Of a stretch of 64,000 nt of DNA, positions 21,170 to 31,677 are shown one piece after another; position 1 is the first letter of the stretch, and each line of letters begins with the position of its first letter. Both the position numbers and the translations under genes were made by a program. A model generated the notes under the pieces. It worked only from the letters and a program-made list of their open reading frames with translations. It made no database searches and was not told where the DNA came from. The DNA comes from Liopterus haemorrhoidalis (taxonomy: Eukaryota > Arthropoda > Insecta > Coleoptera > Dytiscidae), in assembly GCA_963971575.1 (NCBI GenBank), contig OZ020612.1:36931916-36995915 (forward strand), given 5' to 3'.

Positions 21170-22048
21170 ATGAGTCAACTTTCAACAATGACTGAAGTAA
21201 ATATTTTTAGTGAACAAATGCGTGAACACGCTGAAAAGAATTTGGGTGAAACTACGCATGTGCGAGAAGCGGCAATTGAAGAAATCAAACAATTTTTAAC
21301 TGATAATCCCGCGATTGGTGCTAAAAGTGATTATTATTCAATTTTAACTTTTCTAAGATGTTGTAAATTTAATATTGAAAAAACTAAAGTTAAAATCCGG
21401 AATTATTATGAAATGAGAGCAAAAGTACCTGAATGGTTCAGTAATAGAGATCCTAAAACACCAGAAATAAATGAGTTGTTAAATTTAGGTGTTTTTGTAC
21501 CTATTATTCAGTTAAAACCTGGACCTTTAGTTGTTATAATAAGGACAGGAGCTCATGATCCAGCCAAACATAAACAAAGTGACGTATTCAAAACAGGAAA
21601 AATGATACTAGATTTGGCGATAAAAGAGTATGAAAGTTCAACAATTTACGGAGTGTATGCTATTTTCGATATGTCAAATGTAACTTATCATCATGCCAGA
21701 CAACTTACACCTAGTATGATTAAAAAGGCGGTGTTTGCATGGCAGAATTATCACTGTCGACCTCAAAGACTCGAATTTGTAAATGCGCCAACCTACATTA
21801 ATGTTGTACTGAATATTTTTCGGACCTTTATGAGCGAAAAAATGAAGAATCGTGTTCATACCCACTGGGTTGGAAAGGGATTTGAAGAACTGCATAAATT
21901 AATTCCAACTGATGAACTTCCAGAGGAATTTGGAGGAACAAATGGACAATTGGATGATTTTATTTTATACTGGTCAAGAAAAGTAATGGAAAATGCTGAG
22001 TGGTATAAAGAAGATGAAAAATATAAAGCTAACCTAAGTGAACTGTGA
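21170..22048 (+). CDS. CRAL-TRIO domain lipid-transfer protein
   Basis: An intact 292-residue frame. Residues ~25-85 form the helical CRAL-TRIO N domain (REAAIEEIKQFL, then YSILTFLRCCKFNIEKTK). Residues ~100-255 form the lipid-binding SEC14-like domain, with VVIIRTGAHDP, GVYAIFDMSN, RLEFVNAPTYINVVLNIF and the closing LPEEFGGTNG. Such cytosolic proteins bind and carry small hydrophobic ligands (tocopherol, retinoids, phosphoinositides); the ligand cannot be told here. Length fits the insect family (about 290-310). It has no intron, unlike many family members. Two in-frame ATGs occur at 21170 and 21188; the second has the better CAACA context if the leader is as short as the TATA position implies. 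A variant poly(A) signal ATTAAA lies at 22232-22237. It is the only intact host gene in the window. Confidence 0.9.
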   Translation: MSQLSTMTEVNIFSEQMREHAEKNLGETTHVREAAIEEIKQFLTDNPAIGAKSDYYSILTFLRCCKFNIEKTKVKIRNYYEMRAKVPEWFSNRDPKTPEINELLNLGVFVPIIQLKPGPLVVIIRTGAHDPAKHKQSDVFKTGKMILDLAIKEYESSTIYGVYAIFDMSNVTYHHARQLTPSMIKKAVFAWQNYHCRPQRLEFVNAPTYINVVLNIFRTFMSEKMKNRVHTHWVGKGFEELHKLIPTDELPEEFGGTNGQLDDFILYWSRKVMENAEWYKEDEKYKANLSEL

Positions 22049-22860
22049 TATATTTTAGTGATAACATATATCGTCCAGGAAATGCCAAAGTGAGGTCAAG
22101 GCAAATGATATATTTTGAGATAAATTCGTATTAATATTTTTTTTAAATTCACCTGATTTACATACACCACTTTGGTATTGCACTGGAGTTATCAATACAT
22201 AAATCCTAACACCTGTATACTTTTTATATTTATTAAATACAGTGTGAACCAGGTTATATGAGATCATTTGTGATGTTTTAAAATTTTTGCCGCTCTATTT
22301 ATCTGACTATTTGGAGCAGGCGCGTACTCAGGATTTTGTGGGGGGAGGGCTTAGATGACAAAAAAGAATCTTAGGGGGCTCCGAAGCAATATTTTTTTCT
22401 TGGGACGTGAGTCACATTCAATTAAAAGGAAAACTTGTCCATTAAAAGCATGTTTTTTGAGTTCTTAGGGGGAGGGGGCTCAAGCGCATGGGCGCACGCT
22501 TCATTTGGGGAGAATGGGTGTACGTTATTGCCGAGAGTCCATTAAAACTTATATATTATAAAAAATTAGATATTTTATTTATGCATGGTAAAATTAATCT
22601 CCTGAGCGTAACAATGCCTTATCGCATAGTTGGATTAGAAAATGTTGATTAATTTATTAAAGACCCGACAAAAATATGCAGTGATCAATTCAAAAGCTAA
22701 TTATTATGTATCTATGTTACCGTACTTTTTAAAATAAAATACATGCTATATGTTAATAAAATAGATGTCTCTTTTAAGATTAAAAAGTACTCTCATGGAT
22801 ACTGAATAATTACATTTTTAGTTGATCATGAAGTGACCCCAAAAATGTAATTATTTTAAA
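22049..22860. other. 3' flank of the CRAL-TRIO gene with a GGGGGGAGGG-type relic
   Basis: No gene. At 22316-22520 there are G-rich patches (GCGCGTACTCAGGATTTTGT and GGGGGAGGGGGCTC) of the kind found near the ends of old hAT-type elements; no paired ends found. Confidence 0.3.
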
Positions 22861-22866
22861 ATAATT

Positions 22867-22910
22867 AATCTGAACCTTCTCGCTTGTAAGCCAGATAGAA
22901 GGTTCAGATT
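22867..22910. repeat. perfect 14-bp-arm inverted repeat
   Basis: Arms AATCTGAACCTTCT (22867-22880) and AGAAGGTTCAGATT (22897-22910) are exact complements around a 16-nt loop, and pairing extends outward imperfectly through AT-rich sequence. Function unknown. Confidence 0.8.
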
Positions 22911-22974
22911 ATTTATTTTAGTATTATGAATATACGAAAACTTCGTTATTATGGTACTGTATGTCGGGTTGACT

Positions 22975-23125
22975 TTTAACCTTACAAACATAAGTCCTCC
23001 ATCTTGATCTGTTACGTCAGGTCTTTCCATGTAACCCGTATACTAATACTTGTTATATCTTCGATTAACTGATCCCTCCAACTCTTGCGAGGTCTTCCTA
23101 CTGGTCGACGGATATTTCAATGCTC
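22975..23125 (-). pseudogene. LINE C-terminal fragment
   Basis: Minus-strand translation gives RRPVGRPRKSWRDQL followed by EDITSISIR and a TWKDLT-like end. It is the short basic tail (GRPRKSWxDQ) common at the end of insect LINE proteins. Nothing else of the element remains. Confidence 0.6.
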
Positions 23126-23434
23126 AATTTACATTAAAAATATTACATTTCTTAAAGCTTATTTTATAAATTATTTTTACCTTAATGTCTTTAGTTCCGC
23201 TTAATTGGGAGATATTTTTGTTCATATCAAAAATACAGGAATTATTGACAAACATACTAAAATAACATGACAAAATAAGGGTTCTGTCCATATTGCAACG
23301 ACATGATTTCGTTAGATTTCCCTTATTTAATAGGAATTAGGGGTTTCTTCCATACTGTAAAATGCAATCGAAATTTTTTATCCGTTAAATCCAAAATTCT
23401 TTAAATGGAGGTCCGTTAAACAGATGGTCTACTC

Positions 23435-23772
23435 CAGCGGTTCCCAAACTTTTTTGACCGCGACCCGGTACGAGGTTTTAAAATTTTTCGCGACCCACCG
23501 TATGAAAAAAAAACATTTATTTACAAAACAAATTTTATTTTACAGCAGTAGCTTTATAGTATTAAAGAGTATAGTATAATAATAAAGAATATAGTATAGT
23601 AATAAAGAGCACAAATACACACTATTCTAGTGATTAACTAAAAAAATAACGTAAAAAAAAATAATATGTACAAAAAAAAATCTTTTTTGTGTTTTTACAA
23701 TTTTTTTCGCGACCCGGCAAAATTTTTCTGCGACCCGGTGCCGGGTCGCGACCCACACTTTGGGAAACGCTG
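23435..23772. mobile_element. hAT MITE, copy A
   Basis: Ends CAGCGGTTCCCAAACTTTT and AAACTTTGGGAAACGCTG-like are inverted, flanked by the 8-bp duplication GTCTACTC (23427-23434, 23773-23780). Subterminal CGCGACCC/GGGTCGCG repeats and internal repeats of a TAATAAAGAGTATAGTATA unit are present. Non-coding. Copy B lies at 31678-32023. Confidence 0.9.
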
Positions 23773-23791
23773 GTCTACTCTATATTGAAAC

Positions 23792-23842
23792 TGCGCCAAA
23801 ATATTACAAAACAGTAATAGTGTTTTGTAAAATTTTGGCGCA
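23792..23842. repeat. 22-bp-arm hairpin
   Basis: Left arm begins TGCGCCAAAATATTAC and right arm ends GTAAAATTTTGGCGCA; they are complementary over 22 bp with one mismatch around a 7-nt loop. The hairpin lies just outside MITE copy A. Confidence 0.8.
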
Positions 23843-24319
23843 CTTTTAAAATTCCGTTTCATTAGGCGCGTTTAGCGAACAAGTTAACAAGTTGCTATGT
23901 TGACTGACAGCGATTCGTTGAAACAACCCTTGACTTTACGCTTACTGTATTTAGCTTACCAATATATTATACTCCAATATGTCCAACGACTTGAATGCAT
24001 TACACAAGAGGTAGGTCTAAAAATGTAAGGCCTCTGATTGGCTGAAAAGTTTCACTATGGAAAAATAATTTACTAACGGCACCTCTACTGAACTGTATAA
24101 AAAGTGTATATTTTGATAGTTTCCTACGTTTATGAATAAAATAACAATAAATATGATATATAGATTAAGAAATTTTATTGAAGATTTGAATTCATTTATT
24201 TATTATTATGTGGTTTGTCAGGTCTTGACAAGCGTCCACTAATCTCAAATTTCAGCAACCTTTTGAGCCGCGTCATACTAGAGACTAGTGGAGCTAAATA
24301 CACACGACTGCATCCCAAA

Positions 24320-24519
24320 NNNNNNNNNNNNNNNNNNNNNNNNNNNNNNNNNNNNNNNNNNNNNNNNNNNNNNNNNNNNNNNNNNNNNNNNNNNNNNNNN
24401 NNNNNNNNNNNNNNNNNNNNNNNNNNNNNNNNNNNNNNNNNNNNNNNNNNNNNNNNNNNNNNNNNNNNNNNNNNNNNNNNNNNNNNNNNNNNNNNNNNNN
24501 NNNNNNNNNNNNNNNNNNN
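24320..24519. other. assembly gap (200 N)
   Basis: Exactly 200 unknown bases. The round length suggests a default scaffold gap, so the real distance between the flanks is unknown. Confidence 0.99.
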
Positions 24520-24604
24520 GTATCACCGGTATTTGGTAAATACCATAGGCATGTCTAAGATGGTAGTAGATCACGTTATTATTATTATTTTTAATACATA
24601 TTTA

Positions 24605-26000
24605 CTATTTAGAATAGAATAGAATAGAACTTACATTACATTGTTGCCTTTCCATTAAAAAAAAAAAAAAAAATGCCACATTATCTCTTCTTTTTCTTCG
24701 CATATTCTGCATTTTTTTCCTCAGCTCTTTTCCATATTTTATTTTCTGTGCTTTCATTACCACATCTAAATCTGGGAATTCTTTCTGCTTTGGAGTGCAG
24801 TAAATATCCTGGCTTATCAAGAGTGACAATGTTATGGTACATTGGGAAGTAAGTAGAGCAGGGATGGCCAAGATGTCGACCGCAAGGCCTCTGGAAGTCG
24901 CCCGCGAAGCTGACTTGAACATTGACAAATCATAGTGATAAATTCAGAGCGTACTTAGATAAAAAAAAAATAATAATAATAAATTAAAAAAAGTAAAAAT
25001 TCAAAATTATTCTCTGCAATTAGTAGATTTAAAAAAATATATTTTCAATAGCAACTTATTTCTGCAGAAAAAACAGCTAAAAAGATTTATTTCAGTTATA
25101 TTAATTGCGATGTACATTTAAAATCAATGGCCTCAAATGTGATCTTCTGGAAATTAATAAGCAGGGATAAATATCCAAATATTTGGAAAGTTGTTGGATA
25201 TTTCAATGCCTTCTTTTTGTACAACATATTTATGCGAATCAGCACTTTCCTGCATGAATGCGGCAAAAACTAAACAGATCACAACTATCGGATCTACATT
25301 TGTAATCGTGTTTAAGAATTAAGTTAATTTCACGAGCCAAATTTTGACAAACTTATCGAAACTATGCAATATCAAGTGTTCAAATTAAAAAATTTCATTG
25401 TTTATGTTTTTTTTACTGTATTTTTTTTTCAAAAATTAGCTCCTAATTTATTTTAATAAAATTGTAAAAGAATAATTTTCTTATTTTCCCTATATTTTCT
25501 TAAATTTTTTTAAATTCAGGACCAGTTCTAGTAAACAGTTATTTATATGTAATTTAATAGCAGTCATAGTGAAATTTCTTCGTCATCAGCTCGTAAGTAT
25601 CTTCTAAACGTCACCAATTTGTAAGTATTTAAAATTTCATAAAAAAATACACCAGTATCATCAAAAAAAAAAAGGTCGATTTGTGAGTACCTAAAAAATC
25701 CTTAAAAGGATTCGTAAGGACCTTCTAAAAAAATGTAGTCGCCCGCGGGAACACCTTCACAAAAAAAGTCGCCCCCAACGTCTAAAAGCTTGGCCACCCC
25801 TGAAGTAGAGTTTCTTATTGGCATGCTGTACTTGATTCTGTACATCTCTATCTCTATTTTCTATTTCGCTGATCACAGTTTCCCCTCTTTCTCGCATCAT
25901 CTCTATGTAGATCGTGGAATACCCATTTCTTTCTACGTATTTACTATTGGCCTCATAGCTTAAGCAACAAAATTGTACGCTGTCCATGTTTGTATTTGGC
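24605..26000 (-). pseudogene. LINE ORF2 tail split by a hAT
   Basis: Minus-strand similarity runs from 25990 (VERNGYSTIYIEMMRERG-like) to 25811, is interrupted by the hAT at 24859-25802, and resumes at 24850 with a FRCGNES-KNKIW-type stretch. That stretch resembles ARYRVGNE--YW in the fragment at 730-1085. It is decayed and lacks the reverse transcriptase. Confidence 0.55.
24859..25802 (+). mobile_element. hAT element, 944 bp, intact duplication
   Basis: Ends CAGGGATGGCCAAG and CTTGGCCACCCCTG, with the 8-bp duplication AAGTAGAG at 24851-24858 and 25803-25810. Inside (about 25145-25400) a + strand remnant reads FWKLISRDKYPNIWKVVGYF and then, frameshifted, the part where hAT proteins have a LCESxFS motif. 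This is the C-terminal dimerisation domain of a GTF2IRD2/ZBED-like transposase. Subterminal GTCGCCCGCG repeats are present at both ends. Confidence 0.9.
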
Positions 26001-26432
26001 GTTAAATGACAAATTAACAGTCGGCAGTATTTCGCTTGCTGTCAGTTTAGGATACTTGCAACAGTTGACTGTAATCACCAAGTTAACAGGTTTAGTACTG
26101 ATTATCAGCAGTTGCATTCGTTAAACGCGCCTATTTTTTCTACGGAATTATACAGTATGTAATTTTTTAGGATATTAGGCGCTTTCGTTTAACCACTATT
26201 TAATAATACTAATATTAATTAATTGTTAATTAAATTAATCATGATACTTGCTTTAATATTAATAAATCTTTTATAAATATTCATTGAAAGTAGTAAAAAT
26301 ATAATTTGGTATGGAGGATAATGACCTTGATAGCTGAAATGTTTGAGATTACGGGATGTAGGTCAAATAATAATATAGTCAGTATGTATTTTCTTAACTG
26401 TTGGTACATGTTTCTGGAACTACAGGTTTGTC

Positions 26433-26691
26433 CAGTGGCGGCGCTAGCGGGGAGTCCGGTGGTAGGGGGGAGGGGGGGGGGGGCAAAAATTGCTCTGGCC
26501 CCTATTTGACCCCCCCAAAAATGCTTGGAGAAAAATGTGTGCGCAAGTGAGGATCCTTTTTTTTAGGTCATCTCTTGTATTTTCACCTGTCTATAAAAAA
26601 ATGATGCGCTCCTCACATATTTCCTAACCCCCCAGATTTTACTCAAATATTTCCTGGCTCCTCCAGATTTTTAGAGCTAGCGCCGCCAGTG
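26433..26691. mobile_element. hAT MITE, 259 bp
   Basis: Ends CAGTGGCGGCGCTAGC and GCTAGCGCCGCCAGTG are perfect 16-bp inverted repeats flanked by GGTTTGTC (26425-26432 and 26692-26699). The interior is G-rich, then C-rich, with no coding capacity. Confidence 0.92.
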
Positions 26692-26937
26692 GGTTTGTCC
26701 TTTGATCAGGTGATTAATGAATAATACAATCAGAAACATTGATGAAAAACAGTTGAAAATTGTTTACAATGTAAAAATAAACAATTATATTGTACAAGTA
26801 TGTATTTACATGTTGGTAATGTATTTTCAAATGTAAAGTTCACGTTCTTCTAACTCACGTACGTTAAGTACAAAAAATAATATGGTGTTGACAGCGATAA
26901 AATTACTAATGGTGGCGTTTACGAAACAATATAAAAA

Positions 26938-27097
26938 AATTGATGTGAAGTGCGAATTTTCACACATTTCAGGGTTCGCTGGTAGTTAGTAAGTGAATGA
27001 TGATTATTGGGGATGCCAAAACAAATTTAAAATATTTTTTTTGTTATTTTTAATTCCAATGCCTAGTACCATTATTTAGATTTCTAAATATGAGCGG

Positions 27098-27154
<57 letters not shown>

Positions 27155-27756
27155 CATGGTTCATTAAAATTTTGAAAATTGCGCCTATGGCTTCCATTGG
27201 TTGTTTTAAGTCATAACCCCTCTGATTTCGTGTATTCATTTTCAACAATTTCCACTGGTTATTAAATTTACGCTTTTAAAAATTAAATGCAACATTTGCC
27301 CAAATATAACTAGAATTTTGAAAAAATAATTTAAACAAAATAAAAATGCAAAAAAAAAACCGAAAAAATAGAATTGCCTCGAGAGCGGAGCGAACCTTAG
27401 TTTGCAAATTAAAACGCGAGCATGCTAGCTATTACACTATCAAAGCATGCTAGTTAACTGTGTTAGATAAGTTATTAAATATTTTACGTGGTCAAGCAAA
27501 AAACAAAAAATGTGTTATTCCGAAAACATAATCTGATCAAAAATTCCTGCTATTCCGGTTCACACAAATGTACATTACGTAGAATTTTTTCAGATTTTTA
27601 GTTTAAACCAACTACAGGGTGTGGGGCAACAATTGTTTTGCACAATTTTGGCAAAAATTGCATCAAAATAATTTATTTTGCAAAAATAAAATTTTGATCG
27701 TTAATCCAAGGGCTTTCATTTGATACCCTACTCAGAATTTCAAAAAAATATACTAC

Positions 27757-27794
<38 letters not shown>

Positions 27795-28003
27795 CGATGA
27801 GCAGATATTTGTTTATATTTTTAGGGGGCTATGTATTTTAGATGTTTTAGTATTTTTCCTATGTGCGGGTCAAAGAGTTGTATAAGCATGCCAAATTTCA
27901 ACTCTCTAGGTTTAGCCGTTTGGCTACAATTTTTACCAAACAGACAGACAGACGACAAAATGACGGTATAAGGGTTTTTTGGTCATACCTACAAAAACCT
28001 AAA
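26938..28003 (-). repeat. long repeat family, copy 1, with tRNA-like insert
   Basis: Direct homologue of 29236-30555. On the minus strand it starts GGTTTTTGTAGGTATGACC with a GTCTGTCTGTC run and ends at the palindrome-like AATTTTCACACATTTCAGG end near 26950. A tRNA-like stretch (27385-27465, minus strand) occupies the middle, next to A-rich text. Large (TA)n runs lie at 27104-27153 and near 27755-27779. No open frame. Class unknown; it could be a long SINE-like or DNA element. Confidence 0.65.
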
Positions 28004-28258
28004 AATAATGAGTACTGCGCATGTACAAACTAGCAGTTTGCAAAAAATCTCAAACTCTTGTGATAGTTTGAATACAGTTTATGACTGGTTACACTAACCC
28101 CTCGAATAGTCACCAACTACCAGTCATAGTCAGTAACTCTGAACTAGTCGAACACGAAACTGAATGGGCGCATGCTTTGACGTGTTTCTGACACTCAAAC
28201 TTTACTTTTCAAACAAATCTATTAGTGAGATTTGAATGTATCGTATTTACGCGAATAT

Positions 28259-28919
28259 TGTCACGGGGTGGATTCAAGAACGGACATCTTTTCTACAAAA
28301 TTTATTATATTATAATAATTTTACAACACAATACAATTAATTGTCAGAATGGCTGCTGGTGTTGACTGTTAGTAGCTGATGTCAGTGCCGTTCTTGCCCC
28401 GGCTTCTCCAGGATCGGTCGAACCACACCATGTATCCGCACGAGGCGGACACGTGGAGAAGCCCTGTAGACGGCACTCACATCTCGGGTTGGTGACTTGA
28501 ACAGCTGGGCTGGTCCTCGTGCTCACAAAAATGATCGAGTGAATAACTAACTACTTCAATGACTGACTCAATGAATCACTGACTCTCAATGAATAACTGA
28601 CTACTTCAATGACTGACTCAATGAATCACTGACTAACGACTCTATTCCCTAAGACCATTTTATAACTGTTAACCAGGACACTATGACGTCAGGTCCTACC
28701 TCAATTGTTTTGGAAACATTATTCATTTGTGTAATTGATGGCAGCAAGACCATAGTCGGCACAATTGAATAATGTTTATCAACACATTAGAAAGTAGTTC
28801 AAAACTTCTCTAACATTCTTTAATTCCCAAAACCGCAAGTCAGCAACCGCGACCTACACGGCCTAAAGGCCGCTCAAGGAATTGGGACATTAGCATACAA
28901 TTATATCATAATTGTGACA
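28259..28919. mobile_element. solo LTR, 661 bp
   Basis: The segment begins TGTCACGGGGTGG and ends CATAATTGTGACA, so it has TG...CA ends with a short TGTCAC/GTGACA inverted repeat. ATAT is repeated on both sides (28255-28258, 28920-28923). No internal retrotransposon genes adjoin it, as expected after LTR-LTR recombination. A ~52-bp unit with ACTACTTCAATGACTGACTC is tandemly duplicated at about 28540-28640. The four-base duplication is consistent with a Ty3/gypsy or Bel/Pao origin; direction of transcription is not clear. Confidence 0.7.
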
Positions 28920-28963
28920 ATATAAGGAGTTTTTTTGTTTTTTTAGAAAATATAATTATTTAA

Positions 28964-30603
28964 TAACTTAATGCACTAACCCGTGTCTGACACGAGCATT
29001 CCTTTCTGATAAATTTTGAACATGCCCGTGTGTCACACGAGTAACCATATTACGTTGTAAAGAAAGTTTATATGCTCGTGTCCGACACGGATACGAGCAC
29101 GGATATTTTACGACACGGATACGAGCATACGAGCACGGATATTTTTACCCTTCTGGTAAAAATATCCTTGCTACGCCACTGAAAATACTTTTTTTTTCTT
29201 CCAATTGTATATGGGTACTAGATTAGAGAAAAAAAATTTATGTGAAGTGTGAATTTTCACACATTTCAGGGTTTCGCAGGTATTTAGTAAGTGAATAATG
29301 ATTATTTGGAATGCCAAAACAAATTTTATGTTAAAATATTTTTTTTTTTATTAATTTTAATTCGAATGCCTAATACCATTATGTAACTTTCTAAATATGT
29401 GCAGTATTTTTTTTTAAATAGCAAGGTTCAATAAAATTTTAAAAAATTCCTCTTAGATAATCTAAAAATATTAAGTGAAGGCGGAATGCTGAGTGTGTAG
29501 GACATATTTTGCTTTGTAGTATTCACTGTAAAATGAACAATATTTTAAAAATAATTTATCTCTTAATCTAAGAGCTTTAAAAACAAATTTTATGTTAAAA
29601 TATTTTTATGTTAATTTTAATTCGAGTGCCTAATACCATTATTTAGGTTTCTTAATATGTGCAGTATTTTTTTTTTTTTTATATATAGCAAGGTTCATTA
29701 AGATTTTGAAAATTGCGCCTATGGCTTCATTGGTTGTTTCTAGTCATAGCTCCTCCCTTTGATTTCGTGTACATTCAAACAGAATTAAATTATAATTTCA
29801 ACAATTTCCACTGGTTATTAAATTTACGCTTTTAAAAATTAAATGCAACATTTGCCAAAATATAACTAGAATTTTGAAAAAAAATTTAAACAAAATAAAA
29901 ATGCAAAAAAAAAATAAAAAATAATATTAGTCTCTTCTCGTGGGATTCGAACTCATTTTCTTGGGCAGCTAGTACCGTAACCATTGCACCAAGATACATA
30001 TTACAGTTTAGTGTGTTATATAACTATAAGTTTTCAACATTATTAGCAAAAAAACACAAAAAATGCTTTTTTTTTCAAAAACATAATCTGATCAAAAATT
30101 CCTGTTGTACTATTCCGGTTCACACCAATGTACATTACTTAGAATTTTTTCAGATTTTTAGTTTAAACCATCTGGGCTACAGGGTGTGGGACAAAAAATT
30201 TTTTTGCACAATTTTGGCTAAAATCGCTTCAAAATAATTCATTTTGCAAAAATAAAAATTTGATCGTTAATCCACGTACCAAGGGCTTTCATTTGATACC
30301 CTACTCAGAGTTTTAAAAAAATATATTTTTTTTTCGATGAGCACATATTTGTTTATATTTTTAGGGGGATATGTTTTTTAGATGTTTTAGTATTTTTCCT
30401 ATATGCGGGTCAAAGAGTTGTATAAGCATACCAAATTTCAACTCTCTAGCTTTAGCCGTTTGGCTACAATTTTTACCGAACAGACAGACAGACAGACAGA
30501 CGACAAAATGACGGTATAAGGGTTTTTTGGTCATACCTACAAAACCCTAAAAAACGGATCATTTTTTGACAGAAAATTCGAAATTAATGTGTGCATTAAG
30601 TGG
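28964..30603. mobile_element. piggyBac-like MITE (TTAA-flanked)
   Basis: TTAA at 28960-28963 and 30604-30607 flanks ends TAACTTAATGCAC and GTGCATTAAGTGG, which are 11/13 inverted repeats. Near the left end lies a cluster of palindromes of the CGTGTCxGACACG type (28980-29125). The rest is filled by the long repeat copy 2. Confidence 0.5.
29236..30555 (-). repeat. long repeat family, copy 2, with tRNA-like insert
   Basis: Parallel to copy 1 over its whole length, including the GTCTGTCTGTC run near 30480-30500, GGGTATCAAATGAAAGCCC, the GTGTGAACCGGAATAG segment and the AATTTTCACACATTTCAGGG end. A clear tRNA-like stretch lies on the minus strand at 29938-29998: A box TTGGTGCAATGG, B box GAGTTCGAATCCC. 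It sits at the same position as the different tRNA-like stretch in copy 1. A partly repeated tract (29290-29400 and 29580-29690) shows an internal duplication. Confidence 0.7.
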
Positions 30604-30703
30604 TTAATGTTCGTCTTATACTCAAGTAAGCATATTCGAATCTTTTTCTAAAAATTAAGTTTAACGTAGGAGGTGCCTTCTATTCGGGTAAATTCGGTAT
30701 TTG

Positions 30704-31118
30704 CTTACTGTGTTTTTTTATTACTAGTTAACATTTTTAGTTATGACTGATGATTGACAGGGGTGGAGTTTTGCCTATAAGCAGACTAGCTTAGGACCCG
30801 TATTTTTTGGGGCCCATAAATCTTTTTTTTATCATCTCTTGGTTTGGAATGCCGTTTCCTTATTGATTCGTTTCGGTGCCCTGTCGAAGAACCTTGCCTA
30901 GAGCCTCAGTTTTCTTTAGTCCGCCGCTGATCATTGAGTGTTTTGCCGTGGCTGTGTAGTCAGCACAAGAATCGACTCAGCCTCAAGTATTAATTCTTAG
31001 CCTTTGTTCGATGTAAGAAAAGTACGAGTTCTCATGCGAAACCAAATTTCGTCCATTGGTACGTTATCAAGAGTTAGTTTAACACATTTCAGTACGCCAC
31101 TGAAATGTCATCACTTAC
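30704..31118. other. unassigned spacer
   Basis: No gene. Short GC-richer patches near 30765-30920 (CTTAGGACCCGTATTTTTTG and CCGCCGCTGATCA) look like worn hAT-type ends; nothing firm. Confidence 0.3.
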
Positions 31119-31298
31119 AGTCTATTCCAAACGATTAGGCGGAACTAACCGGAATTTTTATTTTTGTAAGTTGTCATTAGCTATTTTTTATATATTAAAG
31201 TTGGCTTTTCCTGAACAAAATGATCAAAAGCTTTAATCAATCTGTAAAAATTGACTAGATTTGAAAATTTAGTTCCGCCTAAACTAAAGGAACAGAAT
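31119..31298. mobile_element. short copy of the 4-bp-duplication MITE
   Basis: Ends AGTCTATTCCAAACGATTAG and the complement of AAACTAAAGGAACAGAAT match those of 15134-15543, with GGCGGAACTA/TAGTTCCGCC inside. Flanks are TTAC (left) and TTAA (right), a 3/4 match. 180 bp. Confidence 0.7.
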
Positions 31299-31677
31299 TT
31301 AATTTGTTTTGTTTTTGACTACAATGTTGTTTGTTTATTTCCGTTATTATTATTTATCTCGTACGTTTTCAGGTATACCGTGTACTAAAATGAGTAAAAA
31401 TTAATTTGAAATTCATAATTTAGTTTGTTTAGTATGCACAACAATTATTTAAAACCAGTGGCGATCGGTGAAACATGTTTGGGTATGCAATTAGTAGGAT
31501 CGGACAAGCTCGTACTATATCGCTCAACAGCAGTATAGCATAGGGCAGGGGCGCTCAAACAGTCGATCGCGATCGACTGGTCGATCGCGAGAGGTTTTTA
31601 AGTCGATCACGTACATATTTATAAAAAGTATTTTATATATTTTTTACAGTTAACGAACATTAAATGTTAAACTATCT

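Larger units (their letters stand above)
23865..26131. mobile_element. TA-flanked element with GGCGCGTTTA ends, spans the gap
   Basis: Left end GGCGCGTTTAGCGAA and right end TTCGTTAAACGCGCC are inverted repeats with one mismatch, flanked by TA (23863-23864, 26132-26133). Subterminal GTTAAC/CAGTTG-like motifs recur on both sides. The interior contains an assembly gap, a LINE fragment and a hAT, so the original element is non-coding and probably short. Confidence 0.55.
28242..30697. mobile_element. possible old TIR element enclosing solo LTR and MITE
   Basis: CGTATTTACGCGAATAT at 28242-28258 and the complement-like TATTCGGGTAAATTCGG at 30681-30697 could be degenerate inverted ends (12-13 of 17 match). 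If real, the solo LTR at 28259 and the piggyBac-like MITE at 28964 are insertions within it. Tentative. Confidence 0.3.

Noticed and set aside
24215..24622. ORFs running through the N stretch
   Set aside because: They are created by reading unknown bases as coding sequence.
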